Shown here in pieces: positions 1-5,068 of a stretch of 6,109 nt of DNA. This DNA is from Actinomycetota bacterium (GTDB lineage Bacteria > Actinomycetota > Thermoleophilia > UBA2241), in assembly GCA_003158705.1 (NCBI GenBank), contig PMKX01000048.1:1-6109 (forward strand). Reading direction: 5' to 3'. The first letter of the stretch is position 1; each line of letters starts with the position of its first letter. A program made the position numbers and the translations under genes. Under the pieces are notes generated by a model. The model did no database searches and was not told where the DNA came from. It saw only the letters and a program-made list of their open reading frames with translations.

Positions 1-1
1 T

Positions 2-1423
2 GCGCTTCTTCGCGAGCGCGAACGCTGGCTTGCACATCCGGATGCGCCCACGAGCCGCTCCGCTGCCGGCGCGGGCACGCCGGCACGCTGGGTCGTGGCG
101 ACTGCCGCCGCTGTGGGCGCTGCGGTCGGGGCTGCGCTGCTGATCGCCGGCAGCACCGTGGCCGGAATCGCCGTGCTGGCGGCGGCGTTGCTCCTGGGCG
201 TCCCGGCCATCGTCTTGATCACCTTGCGGCAAACGGGCCAGCGAGTGGCGCACGCCACGCAGCAGCGCCTGCACGGCGAGCTTGCCGGTGTGGATGCTCG
301 TCTCGGCGAGGCGGAGCAGGCACTCGCGCGCGAGGCCTCGGCGCTCAGCTCGGCTCAGGAGGCGACCGCCCGTCTCGATGCCGCGTGGGTCGCCTGGAAG
401 AGCAGGACAGGCGTGCCGGCGGCGCTCTCGCCGGAGGGCGTCATCGACTTCTTCGCCGGCGTCGAGGAGGCACGCCGTCAACAGCGCGAACTGACCAGGG
501 TCGAGGGCGAGCTGGGCGAGACCACGCGGCTGGTCGGCGAGTGGGAAGAGCGTGCGCGTGCCATAGACGCCGCCGGCGCGGACCTGAGCGGCGAACGCCT
601 GGCCGGGCTTGTCGAGCAGCTGGGCGTCGCGCACGGTCGGCGTCGCGAGCTGCAAGCCCGCGTGGCCGGCTTCCGTCGCACGCTGGCCAGCGGTGCCCGA
701 GAGCGCGAGTCCGTAGAGGATGTGCGCAGCGCACTGGCCGCCGGCGAGCCGGCGACCTGGGCCGACGAGGAGCAGTACCTCGCTGGCGAGCTGCGCGACC
801 TGGTTCGCGCTCGCGACGCCGCCGTCGAGGCGCGGCAGGACGCCAAGACTGCCCTTGCCGCGCTAGAACAGTCGGCCGACGTGGCGGCGCTCGACGCCCG
901 TCGCGAGACGCTGATCGCCCATCTGGACGGCATCGTGCACCAGTGGCGGCGCGCACGGCTGGCGCAGGCGCTGTTGGCCTCTACGCTCGACCGGTATGTG
1001 CAGGAACATCAGCCGCGCGTGCTGGCGCAGGCGTCGCGGCTGTTCGCCGCGGTCACCGGTGGTCGCTACGAGCGGGTCGTGCGTCAGGGCGACGGCAGCG
1101 AGCTCACGGTCTTCCAGCGCGACGGTGTTGCCAAGTCCACCGTCGACCTCAGCCGGGGCACGGCCGAGCAGCTCTACCTCTGCCTGCGCCTCAGTCTTGC
1201 GGCCGAGTTCGCCCAGCGCGGCGCCGCCTTGCCGCTCATCATGGACGACGTGCTGGTGGACTTCGACCCCCCACGAGCCAAAGCCGTGGCTGCCGTGCTC
1301 GCCGACTTCTCCCGTGATCGTCAGGTATTGCTGTTCACGTGTCACCCGGAGACCCGCGACCTCATCGTCGCCGTCGCCGGCGACCGGGCCACGGTCGTCG
1401 AGCTGCCGGCGCCGGCCTGCTAG
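2..1423 (+). CDS. SMC/YhaN-like coiled-coil ATPase, C-terminal part (5' end outside window)
   Basis: The frame is open from the first complete codon to a TAG at 1421-1423, so about 473 residues are visible and the N-terminus, including any Walker A motif, is outside. A long Ala/Val/Leu/Ile-rich stretch (about nt 95-226) looks like a pair of membrane-spanning segments. It is followed by a long Glu/Arg/Ala-rich region predicted to be coiled coil (about nt 240-1010). The C-terminal ABC-type ATPase half has a signature LSRGT (1148-1162), a Walker B ending in LIMDD (1235-1249) and a switch-like FTCHPE (1334-1351). Coiled coil interrupted by a hydrophobic hairpin, followed by an LSRGTxEQLYL-type signature, is typical of YhaN-like ATPases, which often sit beside an SbcD/YhaO-type phosphoesterase. 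A role in DNA repair or chromosome maintenance is inference. A GTG at 95 exists, but the open frame upstream argues it is internal. It converges on rnhB with 16 bp between stop codons. Confidence 0.75.
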   Translation, partial: ALLRERERWLAHPDAPTSRSAAGAGTPARWVVATAAAVGAAVGAALLIAGSTVAGIAVLAAALLLGVPAIVLITLRQTGQRVAHATQQRLHGELAGVDARLGEAEQALAREASALSSAQEATARLDAAWVAWKSRTGVPAALSPEGVIDFFAGVEEARRQQRELTRVEGELGETTRLVGEWEERARAIDAAGADLSGERLAGLVEQLGVAHGRRRELQARVAGFRRTLASGARERESVEDVRSALAAGEPATWADEEQYLAGELRDLVRARDAAVEARQDAKTALAALEQSADVAALDARRETLIAHLDGIVHQWRRARLAQALLASTLDRYVQEHQPRVLAQASRLFAAVTGGRYERVVRQGDGSELTVFQRDGVAKSTVDLSRGTAEQLYLCLRLSLAAEFAQRGAALPLIMDDVLVDFDPPRAKAVAAVLADFSRDRQVLLFTCHPETRDLIVAVAGDRATVVELPAPAC

Positions 1424-1434
1424 CGCCTGCTCAA

Positions 1435-1455
1435 GCGCTTCACCCCTCGAAGCGC
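1435..1455. terminator. Hairpin between convergent genes, possible bidirectional terminator
   Basis: GCGCTTC (1435-1441) and GAAGCGC (1449-1455) form a perfect 7-bp stem with a 7-nt loop. It starts 12 nt after the stop of the rightward ATPase gene and overlaps the rnhB stop codon (1440-1442). A competing 5-bp stem, AGCGC (1422-1426) with GCGCT (1435-1439), shares one arm. Neither strand has a U-run after the stem, so at best it would be a U-less terminator. The position between two converging stop codons is the main argument. Confidence 0.35.
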
Positions 1456-2081
1456 AGCCCCAGCTGACGGTAGCTGATCGCGTCAAACGACCGCCGGTGC
1501 AGCTCACACACGCCGTGCGCGGTGATCATCTGCTGATGCAGCTCGGTCGCATACCCGACGTGCTGGTCGAACCGGTATTGCGGGAAGCGCTCGTGCATGG
1601 CCAGCATCACACGGTCGCGGGTCACCTTGGCCACTACCGAGGCGGCGGCGACCGCCGCCGAGCGCGCATCGCCGCGCACGAGCGGCTCGTGCGCGGCAGA
1701 GCATCCGGGCAGAGCGAAGCCGTCGACGAACACGGCGGCCGGTGTAGGCTCTAGAGAGCAGACCGCCGCACCGAGCGCCTCCACGTTGCAGCGCTGCAGC
1801 CCGCGCCGGTCGATGCTCGCCGCCGAGTAGGCGACCACGACCACGTGCTGTGCCCGCCGGAGCACTTCCTCGTAGAGAGTCGCGCGCAGCTGACGCGACA
1901 GCCGCTTTGAGTCGTCCACCCGCTCGACCGCAGCGAAGTCGTCGTCGGTCCACGATGCGTAGGCGAATGAGACGGCCGCCGCGACCAGCGGCCCCGCGAG
2001 GCATCCTCTGCCGGCTTCGTCGGCGCCGCCGACCAGCACTCTCCCGGCTCGAGAGAGATCGAACGCGAAGCGCTCGTTCAC
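1440..2081 (-). CDS. rnhB: Ribonuclease HII
   Basis: This 213-residue protein is close to the usual RNase HII length. The enzyme cuts RNA in RNA-DNA hybrids and starts removal of single ribonucleotides misincorporated into DNA. The four metal-binding carboxylates are all present by comparison with the E. coli enzyme: D21 and E22 in the GADEAGRG motif (19-26), D120 in VFVDG, and D138 in RGD, 18 residues after D120 as in E. coli. The DDSKRLS segment (56-62) and the AASVVAKVTRD block (146-156) are also family hallmarks, as is HRRSF near the C-terminus. The start is GTG (2079-2081), 13 bp after the lepB stop, with no clear Shine-Dalgarno sequence; translation may depend on coupling to lepB. It is the last gene of the leftward operon. 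The start could lie a few codons further in, but D21/E22 require that it be upstream of those residues. Confidence 0.95.
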   Translation of the reverse strand: MNERFAFDLSRAGRVLVGGADEAGRGCLAGPLVAAAVSFAYASWTDDDFAAVERVDDSKRLSRQLRATLYEEVLRRAQHVVVVAYSAASIDRRGLQRCNVEALGAAVCSLEPTPAAVFVDGFALPGCSAAHEPLVRGDARSAAVAAASVVAKVTRDRVMLAMHERFPQYRFDQHVGYATELHQQMITAHGVCELHRRSFDAISYRQLGLRFEG

Positions 2082-2094
2082 GCCGGCAGACCGG

Positions 2095-2661
2095 CTAGAG
2101 CCGGCGGATGCGCGTCAGCGGCCAGTAGACGAAGAACGCCCTGCCGATGAGATCTTTGGCGGGCACGGGGCCCCAAGTGCGGCTGTCGTCGCTCTGCGTA
2201 CGGTTGTCACCCATGGCGAAGTAGTTGCCGCTGGGAACCTTGTACGGCTTGCTGAGCGACCATGGCGGCGCCATGGTCGTACCCGGGGCAGGCTGCCCCG
2301 GATCGGTGGTCTCCGGTACGCCGTTCACCTTGCGGATATACGGCTCACTGAGCTGCTTGCCGTTGACATAGAGCAGGCCGCCCTTGGTCTGCAGTGTGTC
2401 TCCGGGCAGCCCCACGACACGCTTGATGAACACCCAGTGCGTATCGACCGGATAGCGGAAGACGATGATGTCGCCGCGATGCACGTCGCGGAAGTGGTAG
2501 ACAAGCCGGTTGACGAGCACGCGATCGCCGGGGAGAAGCGTGTCGTTCATCGACGCCGAAGGGATGCGGTACGGCTTGACTACATAAGCCTGGACGACGA
2601 GCGCCAGCACGATCGCCACGATGGCGATAAGGGCGTACTCGATGATGGTCCTGCGCTTCAC
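2095..2661 (-). CDS. lepB: Signal peptidase I
   Basis: This 188-residue type I signal peptidase cleaves signal peptides from exported preproteins at the outer face of the cytoplasmic membrane. One N-terminal transmembrane anchor (about residues 7-27) is followed by box B, IPSASM (33-38), with nucleophile S37. Box D, KRVVGLPGD (80-88), carries the general base K80. Box E is GDNRTQSDDSRTWG (151-164). Two basic residues (KRR) precede the anchor, as expected for an N-in orientation. A Pro/Gly/Thr-rich insertion (about 113-140) lies between boxes D and E and is probably a surface loop. The single anchor resembles Gram-positive enzymes rather than the two-anchor E. coli LepB. The start is GTG (2659-2661), 36 bp after the rplS stop, with only a distant GGGGA as possible ribosome-binding sequence. 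Its place beside ffh links targeting and processing of secreted proteins in one transcript. Confidence 0.96.
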   Translation of the reverse strand: MKRRTIIEYALIAIVAIVLALVVQAYVVKPYRIPSASMNDTLLPGDRVLVNRLVYHFRDVHRGDIIVFRYPVDTHWVFIKRVVGLPGDTLQTKGGLLYVNGKQLSEPYIRKVNGVPETTDPGQPAPGTTMAPPWSLSKPYKVPSGNYFAMGDNRTQSDDSRTWGPVPAKDLIGRAFFVYWPLTRIRRL

Positions 2662-2697
2662 GGCGGTGCTGGACGGTCCCCGCAGGGAGCGGCCGCG

Positions 2698-3042
2698 CTA
2701 GCGCTGCTTCTCGCGCACACGGGCCTGCTTGCCGACCTTCTGGCGCAAGTAGTAGAGCTTGGCACGGCGCACGTCACCGATCTGCACGACCTCGATCTTC
2801 TCGATCTTGGGCGAATGCAGCGGAAAGGCGCGCTCTACGCCGACGCCGAACGACTGCTTGCGCACCGTGAACGTCTCGCGCACACCCTGACCTTGGCGCT
2901 TGATGACGATGCCCTGGTAGAGCTGTGTACGCTGGCGGGTGCCCTCGACCACGCGGAAATGCACCTTGACGGTGTCGCCGGCCTTGAACTGCGGGATGTC
3001 CTGGCGCAGCTGCTCACGTTCGATGTTCTCGATGATTCCCAC
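2698..3042 (-). CDS. rplS: 50S ribosomal protein L19
   Basis: This 114-residue protein has the normal L19 length. L19 lies at the 30S-50S interface and contributes to an inter-subunit bridge. Family landmarks in order are an N-terminal helix with [10 protein letters not shown] (4-13), [10 protein letters not shown] (19-28), [11 protein letters not shown] (41-51), [15 protein letters not shown] (66-80), and the basic C-terminus [21 protein letters not shown] split across 94-114. The GTG at 3040-3042 is chosen as start because an AGGAGAGG ribosome-binding sequence (3048-3055) sits 5 nt upstream and the protein then begins as L19 normally does. The same frame stays open about 70 codons further upstream through the repeats, but that extension is Arg/Pro/Gly-rich and unlike L19. 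It is separated from trmD by 206 bp and may have its own promoter. Confidence 0.97.
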   Translation of the reverse strand: MGIIENIEREQLRQDIPQFKAGDTVKVHFRVVEGTRQRTQLYQGIVIKRQGQGVRETFTVRKQSFGVGVERAFPLHSPKIEKIEVVQIGDVRRAKLYYLRQKVGKQARVREKQR

Positions 3043-3047
3043 GGGGA

Positions 3048-3055
3048 CCTCTCCT
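3048..3055 (-). promoter_or_regulatory. rplS ribosome-binding site
   Basis: On the minus strand this reads AGGAGAGG, ending 5 nt before the GTG at 3042. It decides the rplS start over the longer open frame that runs upstream through the repeats. Confidence 0.8.
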
Positions 3056-3074
3056 GGTGCGAAACGCGGCGGCA

Positions 3075-3103
3075 ACTGTACCAGACAACCGACGGCGGCG
3101 CAA
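3075..3103 (-). promoter_or_regulatory. Candidate sigma70-type promoter for rplS
   Basis: On the minus strand a -10 element TACAGT (3075-3080, 4 of 6 to TATAAT) is preceded by TGG, an extended -10 context. A partial -35 element TTGCGC (3098-3103, 3 of 6 to TTGACA) lies 17 bp upstream. Transcription would start near 3068, leaving a leader of about 25 nt that contains the strong rplS ribosome-binding site. The location, after a strong hairpin and before a ribosomal protein gene, makes an internal promoter plausible. It is a motif match only. Confidence 0.35.
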
Positions 3104-3123
3104 AGCGGGCGCTCGCGGCGCCT

Positions 3124-3202
3124 TGTGCCCGGGCCGCTCCGCCACGTCAAGTGGGTGGCCGCCGGACCTGCTCCTGGCGCCAGCGAGCCACTTTCGCATG
3201 AT
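3124..3202 (-). repeat. Direct repeat, downstream copy: duplicated trmD 3' end in the intergenic region
   Basis: This 79-bp segment matches 3226-3304 at 77 of 79 positions, offset by exactly 102 bp. Read on the minus strand it re-encodes the last 18 codons of trmD and the stop (TGA at 3147-3149), then 23 bp of downstream sequence ending in GCCCGGGCACA. The two differences fall in an ATC codon (GTC here, so Ile becomes Val) and a CCG codon (CCC here, silent). It lies after the real trmD stop, so it is a non-coding remnant of a trmD terminus. Flanking bases on the two sides do not match those of the other copy. Confidence 0.93.
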
Positions 3203-3213
3203 GTGTCGTCGGT

Positions 3214-3236
3214 GCCCGGGCACGATGTGCCCGGGC
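3214..3236 (-). terminator. Strong GC-rich hairpin after trmD, possible attenuator, terminator or RNA stabiliser
   Basis: GCCCGGGCAC (3214-3223) and GTGCCCGGGC (3227-3236) form a perfect 10-bp stem, 9 of 10 pairs G-C, with a 3-nt loop. On the transcribed minus strand it begins 12 nt after the trmD stop. No U-run follows, so a classical Rho-independent terminator is not shown. One arm belongs to the upstream repeat copy and the other to the 23-bp spacer. A third matching arm, at 3125-3134 in the downstream copy, could pair instead. Alternatives are an mRNA 3'-end stabiliser or processing site that separates trmD and rplS expression. Confidence 0.5.
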
Positions 3237-3304
3237 CGCTCCGCCACGTCAAGTCGGTGGCCGCCGGATCTGCTCCTGGCGCCAGCGAGCCACTTTCGCA
3301 TGAT
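3226..3304 (-). repeat. Direct repeat, upstream copy: real trmD 3' end plus 23 bp
   Basis: This is the partner of 3124-3202 (77 of 79 identical). On the minus strand it starts inside trmD at 3304, contains the authentic stop TGA (3249-3251) and extends 23 bp past it. A 23-bp spacer (3203-3225) separates the two copies; it contains the 12-bp perfect palindrome GTGCCCGGGCAC at 3212-3223. Because one copy is functional coding sequence, the other is best read as a duplication of it. Confidence 0.93.
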
Positions 3305-3914
3305 CGCCGCTGAGGAGCACCTCCGGCACCGTCCAGGCGCGGTATTCGGCAGGACGCGTGTAGTGCGGATACTCGACGCCGCCGTCCAGCTCCGGCGCGA
3401 ACGACTCGGCCGTGACGCTCTCAGGATTGGAGACGGCGCCGGCGACCTTGCGGATCACGGCGTCGAGCACCGCCATGGCCGCGACCTCGCCGCCGCTGAG
3501 CACGTAGGGGCCGATGGAGACCCTGTCGCTGACCACGTGTGTGACGCGCTCGTCGATGCCCTCGTAGCGGCCGCACAACAGGCACAGATCGCCGCCGGCC
3601 AGCTCGGCCGCCAGCGCATCGTCGAGTTGACGCCCTTTGGGCGTGAGCTCGACCACGCGGCGCGTCTCGCGGACGCGGGCGGCGTCGGCCTCGTACACGG
3701 CCTCGAGCGCCGCACACACCACGTCGATGCGCATGACCATGCCGGCACCGCCGCCGAACGGGGTATCGTCCACCTGGGCGTGCTTGAGGGGCGTGTAGTC
3801 ACGGTAGTTCCACACGCGCAGGTCGTTGCCTAAGCTACGGGCTCTTGCCACGTGTACCTGGTCGAGATACCACGTGAACGCCTCCGGAAAGAGACTGAAG
3901 ACGTCGATCTTCAC
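3249..3914 (-). CDS. trmD: tRNA (guanine-N1-)-methyltransferase
   Basis: TrmD uses S-adenosylmethionine to methylate N1 of G37 next to the anticodon, preventing +1 frameshifts. The start is GTG at 3912-3914, giving [11 protein letters not shown], the canonical N-terminus; the frame is open further upstream but only inside rimM. Landmarks are [13 protein letters not shown] (48-60), ELTPKGRQL (89-97), [12 protein letters not shown] (113-124) and [11 protein letters not shown] (133-143), which build the trefoil-knot SAM site, then PHYTRP (183-188) and [11 protein letters not shown] (196-206). By eye alignment E. coli R154 is R155 here, while the catalytic D169 is E170 (codon 3405-3407). The usual Asp in GDYVLSGGE is P136. 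The protein is only 221 residues; it stops just after the WRxxQ helix where relatives continue with an RRPxLL segment. Its last 56 bp are duplicated downstream. It starts 16 bp after the rimM stop. Confidence 0.95.
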   Translation of the reverse strand: MKIDVFSLFPEAFTWYLDQVHVARARSLGNDLRVWNYRDYTPLKHAQVDDTPFGGGAGMVMRIDVVCAALEAVYEADAARVRETRRVVELTPKGRQLDDALAAELAGGDLCLLCGRYEGIDERVTHVVSDRVSIGPYVLSGGEVAAMAVLDAVIRKVAGAVSNPESVTAESFAPELDGGVEYPHYTRPAEYRAWTVPEVLLSGDHAKVARWRQEQIRRPPT

Positions 3915-3930
3915 GGCCGCCCTGCCCGAC

Positions 3931-4434
3931 TCACAGCAGACCCTCCCTGACACTCACCGTGCCGCTCTCGAGATCGACCGTCACCAGCTCCTCCACCAGT
4001 GGCACAAGTGTGTGCTCGCCGTCCGGCCCGCGTATGTCGAGCACGTCCTGGGCCGGCGCGGTCAGCACGTCTGCGACCTCCCCCAGCTCGCGCAAGCCGC
4101 ACACGACACGCAAGCCGAGCAGCGAGCCGACACGATGGTACGGGATGGCGTCCAAGTGGCCGCCGCCGGCCATGAGCGTCGCGCCCTGCAAGGCCAGGGC
4201 CTGCTCACGTGTGGCGGCCTGTGCGACATGTACGAGAGGGCGTTGGTCGGTGCCCCCGGTGCGCTCGACGCGCACCGCTTCGGGCTCGCCGGCGCCCTCT
4301 CGATACACGAAGAACCTGGCTCCCATGGTCAGGTATCGGTGACCGTCGGGGGCCAGGTCCAGATACAGCTCCCCCTTGAGCCCGTGAGCCTGGCCCAATG
4401 TGCCACAGACCCACAGACCGCCGGGTTGAGTCAT
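3931..4434 (-). CDS. rimM: Ribosome maturation factor RimM
   Basis: This 167-residue protein has the standard RimM length. RimM binds S19 in the 30S head and assists late 16S rRNA and small-subunit maturation. The N-terminal RimM barrel carries the conserved GTLGQAHGLKGEL (11-23), where the GxHGLKGE core is diagnostic. The C-terminal PRC-barrel (about 95-167) contains the expected LVPLVEELVTVDLE strand pair (143-156) and ends in the typical REGLL. The ATG start at 4432-4434 is 4 bp after the khpA stop, so translational coupling is likely; only a short AGGG precedes it. Its position between khpA/rpsP and trmD matches the widespread rpsP-rimM-trmD-rplS order. No unusual residues were seen. Confidence 0.96.
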   Translation of the reverse strand: MTQPGGLWVCGTLGQAHGLKGELYLDLAPDGHRYLTMGARFFVYREGAGEPEAVRVERTGGTDQRPLVHVAQAATREQALALQGATLMAGGGHLDAIPYHRVGSLLGLRVVCGLRELGEVADVLTAPAQDVLDIRGPDGEHTLVPLVEELVTVDLESGTVSVREGLL

Positions 4435-4438
4435 CGCC

Positions 4439-4672
4439 CTAGTCGACGATCTCCACGATGGCGCGCTTGCCGTCGCGGACGGCGCTCGCCTTGACGATCG
4501 TACGCAGCGCCCGAGCGATGCGCCCCTGCTTGCCGATCACCTTGCCCACGTCGTCCTTAGCCACCGAGAGCTCCAGCACGACGGTGGTGTCGGTCTCCGT
4601 AGCCTCCACATGGACCTCATCCGGACTATCCACGAGTGCCTTGGCCAAGTACTCCAGCAGGTCCTTCAACAT
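4439..4672 (-). CDS. khpA: KH-domain RNA-binding protein KhpA (YlqC type)
   Basis: This 77-residue protein is a single KH domain, matching the usual size of the KhpA/YlqC family. The nucleic-acid-binding loop GKQG (47-50) sits in GKVIGKQGRIARALR (43-57), followed by a helix and the final strand RAIVEIVD. In Gram-positive bacteria KhpA pairs with KhpB (EloR) and is linked to RNA regulation of cell elongation; that role is family knowledge, and khpB is not in this window. The ATG start (4670-4672) has a good GGAGGG ribosome-binding sequence 6 nt upstream, one of the two strong ones in the operon. It lies 33 bp after rpsP and 4 bp before rimM, the standard place for this gene. Confidence 0.95.
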   Translation of the reverse strand: MLKDLLEYLAKALVDSPDEVHVEATETDTTVVLELSVAKDDVGKVIGKQGRIARALRTIVKASAVRDGKRAIVEIVD

Positions 4673-4678
4673 CCCGTT

Positions 4679-4684
4679 CCCTCC
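4679..4684 (-). promoter_or_regulatory. khpA ribosome-binding site
   Basis: On the minus strand this reads GGAGGG, 6 nt before the ATG at 4672. It lies in the 33-bp rpsP-khpA gap and supports the chosen start. Confidence 0.8.
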
Positions 4685-4705
4685 GTCGTCAGTGCGACAC
4701 CCGCT

Positions 4706-4951
4706 TTAGAGATCGATGCCCTTGATGGCCAGCAGCCTCTTCACGGTCCTTGATGGCTGCACGCCCTTCTTGAGCCACTCGCTCGCCTTCTGAGCGTCGA
4801 TCTCGATGAACGACGGCTCTTGCCGCGGGTCGTACTGACCGATGGTGTCGATGCAGCGGCCGTCGCGGGGTGCTCGCCCGTCGGCCACGACAATCCTGTA
4901 TGTGGGCTTCTTCGCACTGCCTACTCTGGTCAATCTCATTCGAACGGCCAA
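4706..4951 (-). CDS. rpsP: 30S ribosomal protein S16
   Basis: This 81-residue protein has normal S16 length. S16 binds 16S rRNA in the 5' and central domains and is needed for early 30S assembly. The family N-terminus is clear: AVRMRLTRVGSAKKPTYRIV (2-21), then VADGRAPRDGR (22-32) and IDTIGQYDP (34-42). The start is taken as TTG (4949-4951), because S16 normally begins MAVxIRLxR and an in-frame TAG lies immediately before that TTG, so nothing further upstream is possible. An ATG at 4937-4939 would remove the first four residues. AGGGTGAT, ending 7 nt before the TTG, can pair with the 16S rRNA tail. A promoter candidate lies in the 117-bp gap after ffh. Confidence 0.96.
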   Translation of the reverse strand: MAVRMRLTRVGSAKKPTYRIVVADGRAPRDGRCIDTIGQYDPRQEPSFIEIDAQKASEWLKKGVQPSRTVKRLLAIKGIDL

Positions 4952-5016
4952 CTACCTCATCACCCTCTCGCGCACAGGTCAGAGCCGCCTCACGGCCTGG
5001 GTTCCAGCGTTGCATG

Positions 5017-5045
5017 ATGATACGCGCTGCCTGGAGCGCCTGCAA
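5017..5045 (-). promoter_or_regulatory. Candidate sigma70-type promoter for rpsP and downstream genes
   Basis: In the 117-bp ffh-rpsP gap the minus strand has TATCAT (5017-5022, 5 of 6 to the -10 consensus) and TTGCAG (5040-5045, 3 of 6 to the -35 consensus) with exactly 17 bp between. Transcription would begin near 5010, leaving a leader of about 59 nt before rpsP. It could drive rpsP-khpA-rimM-trmD independently of ffh. It is a motif match without experimental support. Confidence 0.4.
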
Positions 5046-5064
5046 GAAAGCGCCGCAAGCAGGC
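5038..5064 (-). other. Weak stem-loop just after ffh
   Basis: GCCTGC (5038-5043) and GCAGGC (5059-5064) form a perfect 6-bp stem with a 15-nt loop, beginning 4 nt after the ffh stop on the minus strand. No U-run follows and the loop is long, so termination is doubtful. One arm overlaps the -35 element of the rpsP promoter candidate. The rest of the ffh-rpsP gap holds only the promoter and ribosome-binding sequences noted for rpsP. Confidence 0.2.
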
Positions 5065-5068
5065 ACTT

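Noticed and set aside
385..1317. Long second plus-strand frame overlapping the ATPase gene
   Set aside because: It is extremely Arg/Ala/Gly-rich with no recognisable motif, while the other frame has clear ABC signature and Walker B motifs. It is a typical high-GC shadow frame.
863..1507. Minus-strand frame opposite the ATPase 3' end
   Set aside because: It lies antisense to the signature and Walker B coding region, overlaps the end of rnhB and shows no family motifs.
2662..2697. Terminator between rplS and lepB
   Set aside because: Only a 4-bp TCCC/GGGA stem is present, with no U-run. The 36-bp gap is better read as ordinary spacing within the operon.
2437..3201. 254-codon plus-strand frame opposite lepB and rplS
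   Set aside because: It is antisense to two certain genes and has a composition expected from the complementary strand (Asp/His/Leu-rich), with no recognisable domain.
3043..3252. N-terminal extension of L19 of about 70 residues through the repeats
   Set aside because: The GTG at 3042 has a strong AGGAGAGG site 5 nt upstream and gives the normal 114-residue L19. The extension is repetitive, Arg/Pro/Gly-rich and unlike any L19 N-terminus I know.
3124..3304. CRISPR array, att site or insertion-sequence end
   Set aside because: There are only two copies, the unit is 79 bp and contains protein-coding sequence. There is no integrase, transposase or Cas gene and no terminal inverted repeats bounding an element.
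3915..3953. TrmD start 13 codons further upstream
   Set aside because: It would run into the rimM coding sequence, and the added residues do not resemble TrmD. The canonical [10 protein letters not shown] begins right at the GTG at 3914.
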